The translations under genes were made by a program, and so were the position numbers. From assembly GCF_958979055.1 (NCBI RefSeq), contig NC_084894.1, forward strand, positions 24,645,616 to 24,709,615: DNA of 64,000 bases. Reading direction: 5' to 3'. Below, piece by piece: positions 35,510 to 46,992 of this stretch; within the stretch, counting starts at the first letter, position 1; every line of letters starts with the position of its first letter. The notes under the pieces were generated by a model. The model was not told the DNA's origin and ran no database searches. It saw nothing but the letters and a program-made list of their open reading frames with translations. Origin of the DNA: Alnus glutinosa. Its lineage: Eukaryota > Streptophyta > Magnoliopsida > Fagales > Betulaceae.

Positions 35510-38301
35510 ATGTCATTAGTCATTGCTTCCAAGTCTGGAGTCATGCAACAAAGATTAACATTTTTATACAGTAAATTTGTAGTGCGTTTATGCAAATCAC
35601 TAGCTATTTCAGGAGTAGTCTGGTACTTATTCTACATTATCCTCTCCAACCATCCCTGCTGCCAGTCCTCTGCCCTCTTGGCAAACTTGAGATACACATG
35701 GTCTTCATCTTCATCTTCATCTTCCATTGTAGATTCTCCAACCAACATTAGCCACCTTGTTTTTGGAATAGCGAGTTCTGCAAAAACATGGGAAAGCAAA
35801 AAACCCTACATCCAAGCCTGGTGGCTGCCAAACAAAACCAGGGGATTTGTCTATTTGGATAGAGCTCCCAAAGAGACAGTACTCCAATGGCCTTCATCTT
35901 CTCCTCCTTTTCGTGTCTCACAAGATACCTCTAGATACCAAGAATACAACAAACATCCAAATCCAGATGCAATTCGAATGGCACGCATAATTTTCGAGTT
36001 ATTCAGAGAGGTAAACAAAGGGGTTAGATGGTATATCATGGCAGATGATGACTCAATCTTTTTCTTGGATAATCTGGTTGAGGTTTTGGGCAGATATGAT
36101 CATAATAAATACTTCTATATTGGGTCCAATTCAGAGTGTGTGGCATCGAATTTTGATCATTCTTTTGGAATGGCATTTGGTGGGGCAGGGTTTGCTTTGA
36201 GTTATCCTTTGGCACAAGCGTTGGTGAAGAATTTAGATGTCTGCATAAAGACATATCCAACATTGTATGGGAGTGACCATATTTTGCAGTCCTGTATTGC
36301 TGATTTGGGAGTCTCTCTTACCCAGGAAAAGGGCTTTCATCAGGTAATTTTGTTTTCTAAGTCCTTTCATTTCCATATTTTTGAAGTACTTAGACTAACC
36401 AGATGGAAGCTTCTGTTAAATCATCATTAATACATAACATTCCTAGTGGGTTCAAACTCTCATTTAAGAGCATGCATCTCTAGCAATGTTATGCATTTTA
36501 GTTAATAAAAAAACATCATATTCTACGTTCAATATTACAAAGTACTCCTATAGATTTCTTATTCCATTATCTATTTTCTTCAATATTTTTTTTCCGATTT
36601 TTATTTTTATTTTTATTTATTTATTTTTTCTCTCTCTTAAATCACCAAGAGAGAAGAGAGAGAAATGACCCTAGCAAAAAAAAGAGAGAAAAAACATTAG
36701 AAAAAAGAATACATAAGTCATAGTGCTTGTCTAAAAGTAGCAATTAAAAAAGAAAATATGTGTTTTAAATCATAAGGAGAAGAAAGCTGTTGGACCTGAT
36801 TTTTGCCTATATATTAGTTAAATATACACGATATGGAGGTTTTAGAGCAACTGCTGCAGATGCTTTAACAAGTGAAGCCAAACACGTGAAATATTTAATT
36901 GATCAAATGAGAGGTAAAATTCGGACATTTGCTCTTATACCATGTTAAATCATTATCCCAAAAACTTGAGTTAATAGAAAATAATGATTTTTTTTTTTAA
37001 TTGTTCAACATTATTAAGAAAATATTTTGTCATGTATGGCATGATTGTGATCCTTGGGTATTTAATGCTTAAACATTTGGCAGTGGTTTATAATAAAAAC
37101 GTAATGTCGAATATTTTTTATCAGATTAATCCTTTGCCATGGTCAACTTGAAAGTGAAAGATAGCAACCATGAAAGCAATGAAAACAATATAAATTAACT
37201 GGCTTTTTATATATCTAAATATGTATATATATGTATATTCCATTACAGATTGATCTACACAGTGACATTTCCGGACTTCTATCAGCTCTTCCACAGTCTC
37301 CATCCGTTTCGCTTCATCACCTCGATGTAGTCGACCCAATTTTTCCTTCCATCAAGAGCCGCCACGAGTCACTGAACCACCTAATGGAAGCAGCAAAAGC
37401 TGATCAGTCAAGGCTATTGCAGCAGACCATTTGCTATCATAAACAAAGCAACTGGTCTTTTTCCATATCATGGGGCTACTCTGCTCATATTTATGAAAAG
37501 CTTTATCCACCAACCATTTTGCATAGACCCCTCCAAACCTTTACGCCATGGAAGAAGTCGGCTAAGCCACCCTACATGTTCAACACTCGACATCCCTCAA
37601 ATGATCCATGTGAGGCTCCTCATGTTTTCTACTTTGACGCCATAGAAAGGAGCAAGGGGAACCAAATTCTTACAAGTTATGTTAGAAGATCACCTCGTGG
37701 GTTACTGGCTTGTTCATCAAGTGGGAATCACTCTGCTGATTTAATATCCAAAATTCAGGTCTTCTCGCCCGCGAGGAGACATGGTGAGGTGAGTGGTTTG
37801 CATTTTCAAAAGTGAGGCACAACACGTGAAATATTTAATTAGAATGACGTGAATTGACGGATTCAAACTTGAGATCTCTGACTCTGATACCAAGCTTTTG
37901 AGATAAATGATGTTTTAATATATGATATCAAAGCATAAATCCTGTGCTCGAACCCTGTTTCAGTCATTCATCTCTAATTTCAATTAAATATTTCACGTGT
38001 CGAGCCTTATCTATGATTCAGAAACATGAGGGGATCGAAACTTTTAGAATATAAATTAATTCATCAATTTCTATTAGCTTAAGCTTTTAGGACAAGGTTG
38101 TCTACAGAATCCCTTTAATTTGTGAATAATCTTAAAACATATCTAAAATTATATTTTGATTCTATTGTTTATTTATATATTCATTCCCAGGCTGGTAATA
38201 GAAGAGAGTGCTGCGACGTTGTGCGTGTAGCTGAGAATCTGAACTTCACGGAGGTCATGTTTAGGGCTTGCATGAAGGATGAAATAGTGGCCTATATGTA
38301 A
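35510..38301 (+). CDS. DUF604 / GT31 Fringe-like beta-glycosyltransferase, type II membrane protein
   Basis: Golgi glycosyltransferase of the plant DUF604 group, related to beta-1,3-galactosyltransferases and Fringe; acceptor and donor sugar unknown. Exons 35510-36343, 37249-37788, 38191-38301, GT-AG in phase 0; 494 residues. I chose ATG 35510 because codons upstream in the same frame contain no ATG. A short basic tail is followed by one membrane anchor (about residues 31-46), then a Ser-rich stem. The domain opens with HLVFGIASSAKTW and the KKPYIQAWWLPNKTRG block. The metal-binding motif is in RWYIMADDDSIFF (DDD at 179-181), followed by FGMAFGGAGFALSYPLA and YGSDHILQSCIADLGV. After exon 1 come the DLHSDISGLL and HHLDVVDPIFP blocks and a Cys-containing C-terminus (RRECCDVVRVAENLN). 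All expected catalytic-domain blocks are present, so it should be active. Confidence 0.92.
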
Positions 38302-39000
38302 TCCTAGGCCTAGATATCCAAATGAGTGAAGCTTTGATTGATGTATGGGTGTGTTGTAATTAATATAAGAATAATGATGTTTTCACGGAGGAACATTATT
38401 GCTCATGGTCAATGCATGTTGCTGATTAATTAATCTCGATCTTCTTCTCAAAATTGGAGCTGGAACAGATCAAGGTCAAATTTGGCTCAATATTAATTCG
38501 TTGGGAGGAATTCATTCAACTTTACGGGCAGATTTGTTTTATATATGGTTTGTGGTCAATTTAGTTGATGCTTACATGTAGCACCTGTACTTGTTTGTCT
38601 TAAGGTGTGGACGAAATTCTAGAATCTTTTGTGGCAAGCTAGACGACATTGTTAATTATGTTCTATCTGATATCCTCTTCTTGTTGTTGGTTGCCTTTAA
38701 TCAAGTCAAGTGGGGCCTTCTGTGTTACTCATTCTTATTAGTTTTGGAGTTGTGTTGGCCGACTTAACTATATATCTGAAAGTCCTCTTTCTTTTTTTTT
38801 TTTCTTTTTTTTTTGACATGTCCATACGTACAAATCATCTTAGGTGTAGGAGTTTGATATTGACTTGGATAAGCTTTTGTTGACCGACAATTTATAGTGC
38901 TTATAAAAGGGCATGTGATGTTCAGAATTTTATAGAGTGCAAAAACGTGAGCATCAGTATGTGCAACTGAGGGTGCAACCAAAGACACCAGTGCTAGTTT
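38302..39000. other. 3' flank of the glycosyltransferase
   Basis: Probable 3' UTR and spacer, with a T-rich tract at 38790-38815. No gene seen. Confidence 0.45.
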
Positions 39001-39685
39001 TTATTTGTGGGAAAAGTGTGCGCGCGCCGCACAACCCGCACATAAGCAAATCAGAAGAGCCGCCCACGGTATATTTCTTCTTGGTTTTGGAGGAGCCAGA
39101 ACAAGAGTGAAAAAAGAGAAGGTATGACTGTCAATGTGAGAGAGAAACATAGAGACCAGTTGTCATCTGTTTCCAGCAAAAGAAGATTTTGTATTTCCGT
39201 CTTTTGTATTTTCTTTTGGGAATAATCTCGATGGTGTGATAGTGAGATTTGAGTGTATTGGGGCTTTGGGTTCTGAGTGATTTTATCTTTGCTATTTTTG
39301 TATTCCATATTCATAGTGAATTTCTTCGTGATCGCCTCTGCCAGTGAACGTATCTCATATTGAGGGAACCACTTAGATCTTGGTGTTGTGTGTGGTTGAT
39401 TTAATTTTGTTGTCTTCTAATTTTTTGCATCTCATAGGTCTTGGAAAATATGATAAATTTCTTAACAACTGGTATCAGAGCTTTTGGTTTGTGTGGGAGC
39501 AATGACAGTAGAAGAAGAAAAGATTGGAATCGAAATGTTCAACGACACAGATTTTGGGTATTGAAAGATGCAGTTGAAGATATTCTTTATGGGAATGATC
39601 ATAACATACTACCACTCTCCCCAGACAACGTCCACGACGCCCCATTCTATCGACACTAACCCGAAAGTAACCATTTCTCTTACTA
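39001..39685 (+). mobile_element. Ty1/copia 5' fragment: LTR end, primer site and start of gag
   Basis: A probable LTR tail precedes CTGGTATCAGAGC at 39469-39481, the initiator-Met tRNA primer site. An ATG at 39502 opens a copia-like gag start (MTVEEEKIGIEMFNDTDFGY), where the expected Trp codon is TGA, then QVEDILYGNDH-like sequence in a shifted frame. The fragment is cut by the Cassandra element at 39691. The left LTR limit is uncertain; no matching 3' LTR was found. Confidence 0.6.
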
Positions 39686-40002
39686 CAGGTTGTGACGTCC
39701 CACATCGCTTGTATACGTAACACCCCGGTCCCATATTGGGAAGATGAGTAACCCACATAGAGTGAGTGGTTTATAAAGATATTCATGAGTGCTAAGTCTC
39801 ACATTGCTTAGTTAGTAGGTGAATATGGGCTTTATAAGAAATTATAGGAACTCCAAATTGACTAGTCCTTTTAGGGTGATAGAGCAGATGTGGCTAGCAC
39901 TTTTTTTTGGGTCGTTACAGTTTGGGTATGTGAATGAAGATGTGCTTATATGTATATTCACATACTTCTTGACACGACGCATTTTAAAGTCGTGATAACT
40001 AT

Positions 40003-40085
40003 GAACCTATTAGAACTTCCCAGTTAAACGTGCTTATGTGAGAGTAATACCAAGATGGGTGACCTTCTGAGAAGTCTGGTTCGGG
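40003..40085 (+). repeat. 5S-rRNA-like segment in the 5' LTR
   Basis: Contains AGAACTTCCCAGTTAAACGT, GCTTATGTGAGAGTAATACC and AAGATGGGTGACCTTCTGAG, matching the plant 5S rRNA internal-promoter region and 3' half with scattered substitutions. It is part of the retroelement, not a 5S gene. Confidence 0.85.
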
Positions 40086-40380
40086 ATATCCAAAAGTTGA
40101 CAATATTATGTCGTTGAGGATGGATCGCTACAAATGATATCAGAGCCATTGCCCAGCTTGAGATGGGGGGGAGCGTGCACAAGTCCATGAGGGTTGCCAG
40201 TGGGCACTCGCTAGGACGTAAAAAATGAGGTGATCCCATGAAGTTTCCAGTGGAGACGTTGGGTCCTAAGACGGGGTGCTTGTGATGTCTCACTTCGTCG
40301 AGGTATGAGAATGAGGATGTGTTTATATGTATATTCGCACCATTTTTGACACAGCGTGTTTTAAAGCCGTGATGACCATG

Positions 40381-40466
40381 AACATATATATCAGAACTCC
40401 GCAATTATGTGTGCTTATGCGAGCTAGAGTAGTACATGGATGGATGACTTCCTAGGAAATCTAGTT
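40381..40466 (+). repeat. 5S-rRNA-like segment in the 3' LTR
   Basis: Contains ATCAGAACTCCGCAATTATG, GCTTATGCGAGCTAGAGTAG and GGATGGATGACTTCCTAGGA. It is closer to plant 5S rRNA than the 5' copy at ATCAGAACTCCG and AGAGTAGTAC. Confidence 0.85.
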
Positions 40467-40522
40467 CAGGAGAGTCAAAAGTGGACAATATTGTGTCATT
40501 CAGGGTGGGTCGTTACATAGGT

Positions 40523-42120
40523 TACCCCCTTCATGACTCGAATACAAAGCCGTAACCTTTTCGATCCCATACTTGACGAGCTGTACATGTTTGATCTCAT
40601 ACTCGACGTGTAGCTGGCTTTGATATCAAATAATACAAACTTTGGGTAAAACCCACCCTAGGAAATCAGCTTGTAAGGGTAGGATGCTCAAGAGCTTATA
40701 CAATATGGTTAAGATTGTATTTAAACCATGTAGGATACTTAAAGATCATAACATATATATGATACCAATATCCAAAGGGCATCATGTCATGTGTCTATTA
40801 CCATTTTATTTTTCACATAATTTCAAATTAGTTAGGCTAGGGTGGTATCCATCTAGCATGAGGGTACCATATGGATTGAGCTTCTTCCACTCTTTGACAG
40901 AAAAAGTTGAAATTAAATAAAGAAAAAGGATGGCAGGAGGAAGCGCATGCATCATGAACTAGAATGATTTCACATGGGTTTCTATTGCAATCAAGACCTT
41001 AATTATGCAAGATGGATTCACTGCAAATAAAAGAGGAGTAATTGCCAAAAATACAGGTCATCAGAAAAATGACAGTACTAATTAAAGACATATTGAAATT
41101 CAAAAACTATTAGCATTGATGAACCAAATAAAAAATTTTCAAATTTCGAGTGACAGTCCCAAATTAGGATGAACTTAATTATTTCGTGTGCTAGCAAGAA
41201 TATAGAAGAACGAATTAATTCAATGCAAGGCATGCAGTAATTAATGTGTATATATAAGTCCTCTCTAAGCATCATTCTCTATAATTTGAATAAGAACTAA
41301 TTAATTACTTGTGTAAAAATATGCATAACTTTCACTTTCTACCTGATCACCTGTTTTATGCTTTGCAATAAATACCTAAACAAGCCAGTGGCATCCCAAT
41401 TAATCACATCTGAAAAATCTGCCAAGCTAGCTTGGATAGTTGAATTTATACTTATGATCACATTTTACAGTCTAAACTAAGAAATATATATATATATATA
41501 CTGAGAAACGCTTGTGATCGTATGGCTTTAAATTTGATCTCTGTTTATAATCATCCACTGCATATATCCTCTATATCCCTATCATTTGACATGCAATAAT
41601 ATAATGCAGGTTTAATGTTGGAAAAAACAATAGCTAAAATAAGCTAACAATGATCATAACTTTTTGAATTTTGAACTTCGCATAGTTTTTAAACAATACA
41701 ATGATCATAACTTACTTTTACCCTTTCAACTGATTAGAATGATATCGGAAAATCTTTTTCCCTAAGTAATTGTGAAATTAAGGAAATTAAACCGAGTTGA
41801 AGTGATGTTTGACCAGTTAGATTTCCATACTATTTGGCCTCATAACTCAATCATGTACTTTATCAAACGTTTATCAGCAATATTGTGAAGAAAAACAAGT
41901 TTGAAATGCATCTATTTATTAGTGAATTTATTTTGGTGCAATGGTTAAAGTCTAATGATGGCAAGTACAAGTACTACTTGATTGGTCAAAGTGGTCCACT
42001 TCATGCAAACAAATTCCAAAATTAATTTGCCTTCCAGGATTCTGCTTTTTGGGAAAAATGGTTCTTATAATCATGCTTCTAAGGATAATAGAAAAAGGCC
42101 TCTTGGAATAATAAAAATGT
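40523..42120. other. Spacer with probable LTR debris, no gene seen
   Basis: On the minus strand TTTGATATCAAAGCC (near 40618-40632) resembles a decayed primer site, hinting at an LTR fragment around 40540-40770. The rest to 42120 is AT-rich and non-coding. Confidence 0.35.
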
Positions 42121-42303
42121 CTACAAGTTAATTCTTGATGCACGACTAGTGGAGCTAGTATTAGATAGAAAAAGATAGAAACTCGGAAGAAACGTATAGA
42201 GATCGATCATCTCATTTAGGTCATCAAGAAGAAGATTATCTTCCTTGGTAGAGAAGGGATCAAATAAAAATTGTAGCTCGTATTTACCCTGGTTCTTGTG
42301 CAT
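42121..42303 (-). CDS. Possible small protein, 60 aa, uncertain
   Basis: ATG at 42303, stop at 42121. The first two thirds (YELQFLFDPFSTKEDNLLLD, then DLNEMIDLYTFLPS) look more protein-like than the surrounding DNA, with alternating hydrophobic and acidic residues. No family is recognised, and no signal peptide is visible. It lies about 270 bp downstream of the zinc-finger gene on the same strand, so it could also be part of that gene's 3' region, or chance. Confidence 0.25.
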   Translation of the reverse strand: MHKNQGKYELQFLFDPFSTKEDNLLLDDLNEMIDLYTFLPSFYLFLSNTSSTSRASRINL

Positions 42304-42568
42304 GAAACGCGAAGGAGACTTTTAAATGCTTTCTACGGTTTATATATATATGTATAACAGATATATCCTCAGGAACAGCCCTGTTCAACCCTAATCCGTA
42401 CCGTACAAGCTGGGCTTAATTAAATTACACCACCAAAATGCCATAAAATTATGAAAATTACATATGTGAACGCGGAGGTTTAAATCGAGAAAATTAACTT
42501 GAAAACATGTTTTACGGTAAGATGCAAAATAATAATTACCATGATATATATATATATATGTTGGAAAT

Positions 42569-43120
42569 TCAGAAGAACTTTTTAGTACCAGTTGCTGTTG
42601 ATGGGTCCTGATCAGGCTCAGGCCCCAGTCTAAGCTCAAGGTCTATCTTCGAACCAGACAAGTCATAGGTAGATGACAAACCCTTTTCTTCAGTTTTCCG
42701 ATGAAATTGGTCTTTGTCTGATGATGCTTCGACAAATAGACGAAGTTGCTTGACTTCACCGACATGGGTTTCATCCCTGCTCGTAGGCCATTTTACTGTG
42801 CTACTCTCGACGTCACTAGGCTTATTGGCTTCGAATAGCCAAGAGGAAGAAGTCGCAGGTATTGGAGGATACGAGGGAAAGACCCTTGGGATGTCCGAAG
42901 ATGGTTGAGATTGATCATCAATATTCGAGAATCTCTTGTGCTTGGCCTTTTCTTTTCGGTGGATGTTCATGTGCCCTCCTAAGGCTTGCGCATTAGAGAA
43001 GCCTCTCCTGCAAAAGGTGCAGTCATAGGACTTGCCTTGGGTTGCCCCTCGCTCATGATCTGAACTGATCACCTGGTCCAGATTTTCTTGGGGTGGCTGA
43101 TGATCATGATCAGGCTCCAT
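42569..43120 (-). CDS. Single C2H2 zinc-finger repressor with EAR motif (SUPERMAN/TAC1/RABBIT EARS-like)
   Basis: Intronless 183-aa nuclear transcription factor, probably a repressor. One Q-type C2H2 finger near the N-terminus: [19 protein letters not shown] with Cys34, Cys37, His50 and His54; the invariant plant QALGGH is at 45-50, flanked by a basic RKEKAKHKR patch that can serve in nuclear import. The middle is Ser/Pro-rich. Near the C-terminus IDLELRLG is a classical EAR repression motif (LxLxL), in the usual place for the SUPERMAN/TAC1 class. The start ATG at 43120 follows a short leader with a (GA)n tract at 43142-43163 on the plus strand. The lack of introns is normal for this clade. 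Which member it is cannot be told from sequence alone. Confidence 0.93.
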   Translation of the reverse strand: MEPDHDHQPPQENLDQVISSDHERGATQGKSYDCTFCRRGFSNAQALGGHMNIHRKEKAKHKRFSNIDDQSQPSSDIPRVFPSYPPIPATSSSWLFEANKPSDVESSTVKWPTSRDETHVGEVKQLRLFVEASSDKDQFHRKTEEKGLSSTYDLSGSKIDLELRLGPEPDQDPSTATGTKKFF

Positions 43121-43141
43121 TTTTGCAGGAAACTTAACCCC

Positions 43142-43163
43142 AGAGAGAGAGAGAGAGAGAGAG
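43142..43163. repeat. (GA)n microsatellite in the zinc-finger gene leader
   Basis: An uninterrupted GA run 22 bases upstream of the ATG; as (TC)n on the coding strand it lies in the 5' leader. Confidence 0.9.
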
Positions 43164-43540
43164 GAATTGTAGACTGGCTGGTAGTGAAGATGGTTTTGTC
43201 GAGGGGGGCAGAGGGCCTGCTTTTAACCTTCTAGATTTATGATCTGTAACTTCCTGGATGTTATACAATTTAATTTGTATGAAAGGACAAACCTTGATCT
43301 ACTTGGTCATGGTAGAGCTAGCTAGACTCGTCGCAATATTTTATATATACAATATGGTGGGTACGTAAGTAATTACATTGAAAGAACTTTCTCTCCCCTA
43401 TATTTAATTGTATCTCAACCAGAGCAATTCCATGCATGCCCATAAACCAAAAAGGATTGAAGATAAACTCAGAAAACCTTAAAATAATATAGATACATAT
43501 ATATCTATATATATATATACACACATATATCAAGAGAGAG
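43164..43540. promoter_or_regulatory. Upstream region of the zinc-finger gene
   Basis: Should hold the promoter. AT-rich with (AT)n near 43498-43520. No decisive TATA box identified. Confidence 0.35.
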
Positions 43541-43866
43541 ATTATGTTATTTAGTAGACTATTATAGGACTATTAGTTAAAATCAGCCATTAATTTTTTT
43601 GTTTTACGAATCCTTATTGATCTAGAGAAATGTTTGGTTTTTGCATCTTTTACTTATTTTTTTTGTTCATCTTTGTATAAGAGATGGGCAAATCCACCAT
43701 TGAATCTATGAGGCATTTGAAAGATTCAATGATTAATTTGCAAAAGAGGTGAACTAGAGATGTATGTATGTGTAACAGCTTTCTATTGATCCAAAGACTA
43801 ATTTTGAGTGTCACGTTATTCTAGTTGTATAGTAGTAATATAGCAGTCTATTAAATAACATTAGTC
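43541..43866. mobile_element. MITE with ATGTTATTTAGTAGACTAT-type TIRs
   Basis: The left end ATTATGTTATTTAGTAGACT is the imperfect inverse of the right end TAGCAGTCTATTAAATAACA. Inner sequence AGGACTATTAG..ATAGTAGTAATA continues the pairing loosely. No coding content. Confidence 0.6.
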
Positions 43867-44005
43867 ATATATATATATATATATATAAAATGAGTAAATA
43901 AATTTTACATTGAAATCTCCCCTTTTTCCTTTTATTTTTTGGTTGTGGTCTTTATGACTGAAACACAGTGAAGGAATATTATTTCATTCTGTTTAATTCT
44001 TACTA

Positions 44006-44061
<56 letters not shown>

Positions 44062-46553
44062 ATAAAGTATGTACTAACTAATCATTTCTGTTTAGCAAAG
44101 AGGCCTTAGATAAACTTCTACTCATATACTAATAGCTTAAAAAGATGACACCAATTTTGTTGATCAGAAGGCCTTGCATGTACTGAAAGTCTATATTTTT
44201 TATTTGTTGATGGGGATAGATTGACATTACGGGTAGCCATAAATTTAAGTTTGGAGTACGTACTTCCAATTCCTTGTATACTGAAAGTCTGAAAACGTAA
44301 TTAGGAAAAAAAAAAAAAAAGAAGTCTGAAAACGTTGTTTTCAGAAATTGATCGATATATATATGCACACACAAAATATTTTATTATACTTTTTCCCCAA
44401 GCATCAATAAGAAAAACGAAAAATATAGGTTTTTGGCTAAGATAGAGTTTGATTAATATATATATCCGTATGCTTATTTGTTCATATGTTGGCTGCAACG
44501 CTATAACTCAATCACCCTCATTGGTCGTCACCTAGCTATGTGAACAACGTTATTTAAAAGAGATTATTATTATAATTGGAAATTAAGAATTAATTGATCC
44601 CCTAACCCAGAATGAAATAAGGATTGTCTTTCATATATGCAATAAAAAATAAGAATGAATGAAATCATTTGTGTAGTCTTGATAAGAATACATGAAAATA
44701 AAGGAGAGAATTTTCACAATAAAATTTTCATAATATAATGTACATGACTCTTAACTCCTTGCAATGACTTGAATTGTATGGCCATGATTTTGATTCAACA
44801 AGATAAAAATAGGACTCGATTCTTAATTATGTGCCATCAAATGCCTCGGCAACCAAAAATGATGATATATATATATATATACTACTAATATACCATAACC
44901 TAAGATTTATTGAAGAAGAAGAATGCCAAAGAAAATTATGGCTTTTACTTCATTTTCTGGGTTATTATTGGCTAATTCTTTGAATTTCACTAGAAGCTAG
45001 ACAAATTTTATTTTATTTTATGTTTGTTTTTGTTTTCCCTTTGGTATTATTATGATAACAAAATGTGTGATCCCAGCACATCTAACATATAACTCAAAAC
45101 CATCAACAATATAATCCGATAATTATCCATTTTAAGAGTGATCATGTCAAATTGAATTATTATCCATTTTATTTATCTTGTGCATTTCAATATATAAGTC
45201 AGTCAAGTGTTCCACATGCAGAACTTCAAAATTTTAAAGACATTTCAATAATCAAGAAATGACAATACTTTTTCCTATATATATATAACTATTCTAATGC
45301 CAGGAATTCTCAACTTTCAAAAGAATAATCGAAATATATTTATTTTATGGTATTATATATATTATTTAAATAACGTGACAATATGTTTATAAGGCCACAA
45401 TCACCTGGAGAAAATTTTATTTCATTTTTTTTTTGAAACATAATTAATCATCTCTAGCTCTTCTTGATCATGGTACGTTGATAATTCCAACGTTCCCAAT
45501 ATTCAACGTTTTCTTGCCAAAGTTTGCCACCTTAGCAGCCAAATTAAGGAGTCCAACAACAACCAAGCTCCAAGCATGCAGTACGAAGTGACAGCCAAAC
45601 CCTAGTTAAGAATCACTCCCGACAGAGGGTGTTTTCATAAAAATATGATGATCATCATATTTATATGAAAACAACTAATTAAGTACCAACTTGCACCATT
45701 TTATGATCTCTACACGTACGTCTGCCAAGTGGAAGCTCAAGAGACATAGTCAATTAAACTAATTAATTAAAGGGCTTATATATTCTTTATTCTGAGAAAA
45801 TCAAAATGTTTGTGTCAGCATTACCAGGAAAAAGAAGAAAGATCTGTATGTCGATCTCCCCGGCCGTCAAAACGCGTGGAAACTGACCACTTGTGGTCAA
45901 TGATTTGCCTGTTAATTATTGTTAACTAATGGTTTATCGAACTTGTAACGAGAGAAATTGTTAAGTAGTGAAAGATTTTAAATTTTAAGGAAACTTAAGG
46001 CTTTTTAGATATCGAGGAAACCTATTCTTTTTCAATACAAGGTGTGAGATTAATTCTGCTTCCTTTCTATTAATTACTCATGCATGTAAATAAGAGAATT
46101 ACAAAGACATAAAATATATTCCTTTATCCTAAGATAAGCTAATAATACAAATAAATTACTTGGGGATAACTCTAACTTGGAGAAACTTACGTACTACTAA
46201 ATAACTTTTGCACTATAGTGCTATATATAAATAATTAAAAGACATGCACCGACTTAGATAACTATAACTATATTTATTTAATTAAACTACGATTACTCTA
46301 AGATAAACTAATGAAAGATATGTCAACGTCTTTTACGTGTTGTAGAATTTTGATTTCATAACACATTGCTTTCTTATATCCATAAATGTGGAAGTAGTCA
46401 AAAAGTTAGAACACTTGGAAATTATATATGCATTTTCAGGTGATCAGTGTGGTGATTCCGCCCCCATTTGATATATATTTGTGTTTGGAGGTCATGGATT
46501 TGATCTCGATTACTAGCTGTGCTTAGGAAACAGGGGACTCATACCCATAATCT
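43867..46553. other. Long AT-rich spacer, no gene seen
   Basis: Contains a (CT)n tract followed directly by (AT)n at about 44010-44061, several (AT)n runs, and a perfect 22-bp palindrome at 45641-45662. Short ORFs here have spacer composition and no motif. Confidence 0.55.
45641..45662. repeat. Perfect 22-bp palindrome
   Basis: An 11-base arm AAATATGATGA meets its exact reverse complement with no spacer, extended by partly matched TTTTCATA / TATGAAAA flanks. It could extrude as a hairpin. Confidence 0.9.
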
Positions 46554-46558
46554 ATACC

Positions 46559-46992
46559 TGTTGTGTGCTTATGTTTGAGAGCGTGTTTGGTGTTTGGTCA
46601 TAGACAAAGCCTCGGAATAGAGCTTCCTTAGCCTACCTATGGTGGGGGATAAAGGGCATTCGAGGTACCCTACCTCCTAAGGATCAACTACAATAGTTGA
46701 GGATGAAATATCTGATAGCTTATTCATTGCCTCCTTAGGTTTAAATAGAATGCTTACATGAAAGGAAAAATACACGAATGGGAAAATGGGAAACAATCCC
46801 TTATTATTCTCCTACAATCCCTTATTATTCTCCTAATTTTCTACTGGGAAACAATCCCTTATTTTGGCCGCGATCAGCCACTTTCCTTCTTAGCCATGAT
46901 GTGCAGCCCACGACTTTCCTTCCCGTGATTTATCTTGCCATGCAGACCACGACTTTCCTTCTTAACTTCCTTAGTGTGCGGCACACGTAACA
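46559..46992 (-). repeat. 3' LTR of the chromovirus
   Basis: 434 bp. The pol reading frame enters its first ~120 bp. Compared with the 5' LTR it shows only single-base transitions and no indel. Confidence 0.95.

Larger units (their letters stand above)
39686..40522 (+). mobile_element. Cassandra-type TRIM with 5S-rRNA-like LTRs
   Basis: The 3' LTR 40281-40517 begins TGTGATGTCTCAC and ends GGGTCGTTACA. The 5' LTR 39691-40132 begins TGTGACGTCCCAC and ends GGATCGCTACA, but holds an extra ~210 bp at about 39710-39919. Just after it, ATGATATCAGAGCC is a one-base variant of the iMet primer site. A short non-coding interior and a purine-rich AAGACGGGGTGCT precede the 3' LTR. Both LTRs carry 5S-rRNA-like segments. 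Flanks CAGGT (39686-39690) and TAGGT (40518-40522) look like a 5-bp target duplication with one change. LTR-borne 5S sequence is the hallmark of Cassandra elements. Confidence 0.88.

Noticed and set aside
40003-40466. 5S rRNA genes
   Set aside because: The two 5S-like segments sit at equal positions in paired LTRs and carry many substitutions, so they belong to a Cassandra element.
40642-40920. 92-aa plus ORF
   Set aside because: It begins at TTG, not ATG, lies in probable LTR debris, and has no family signature.
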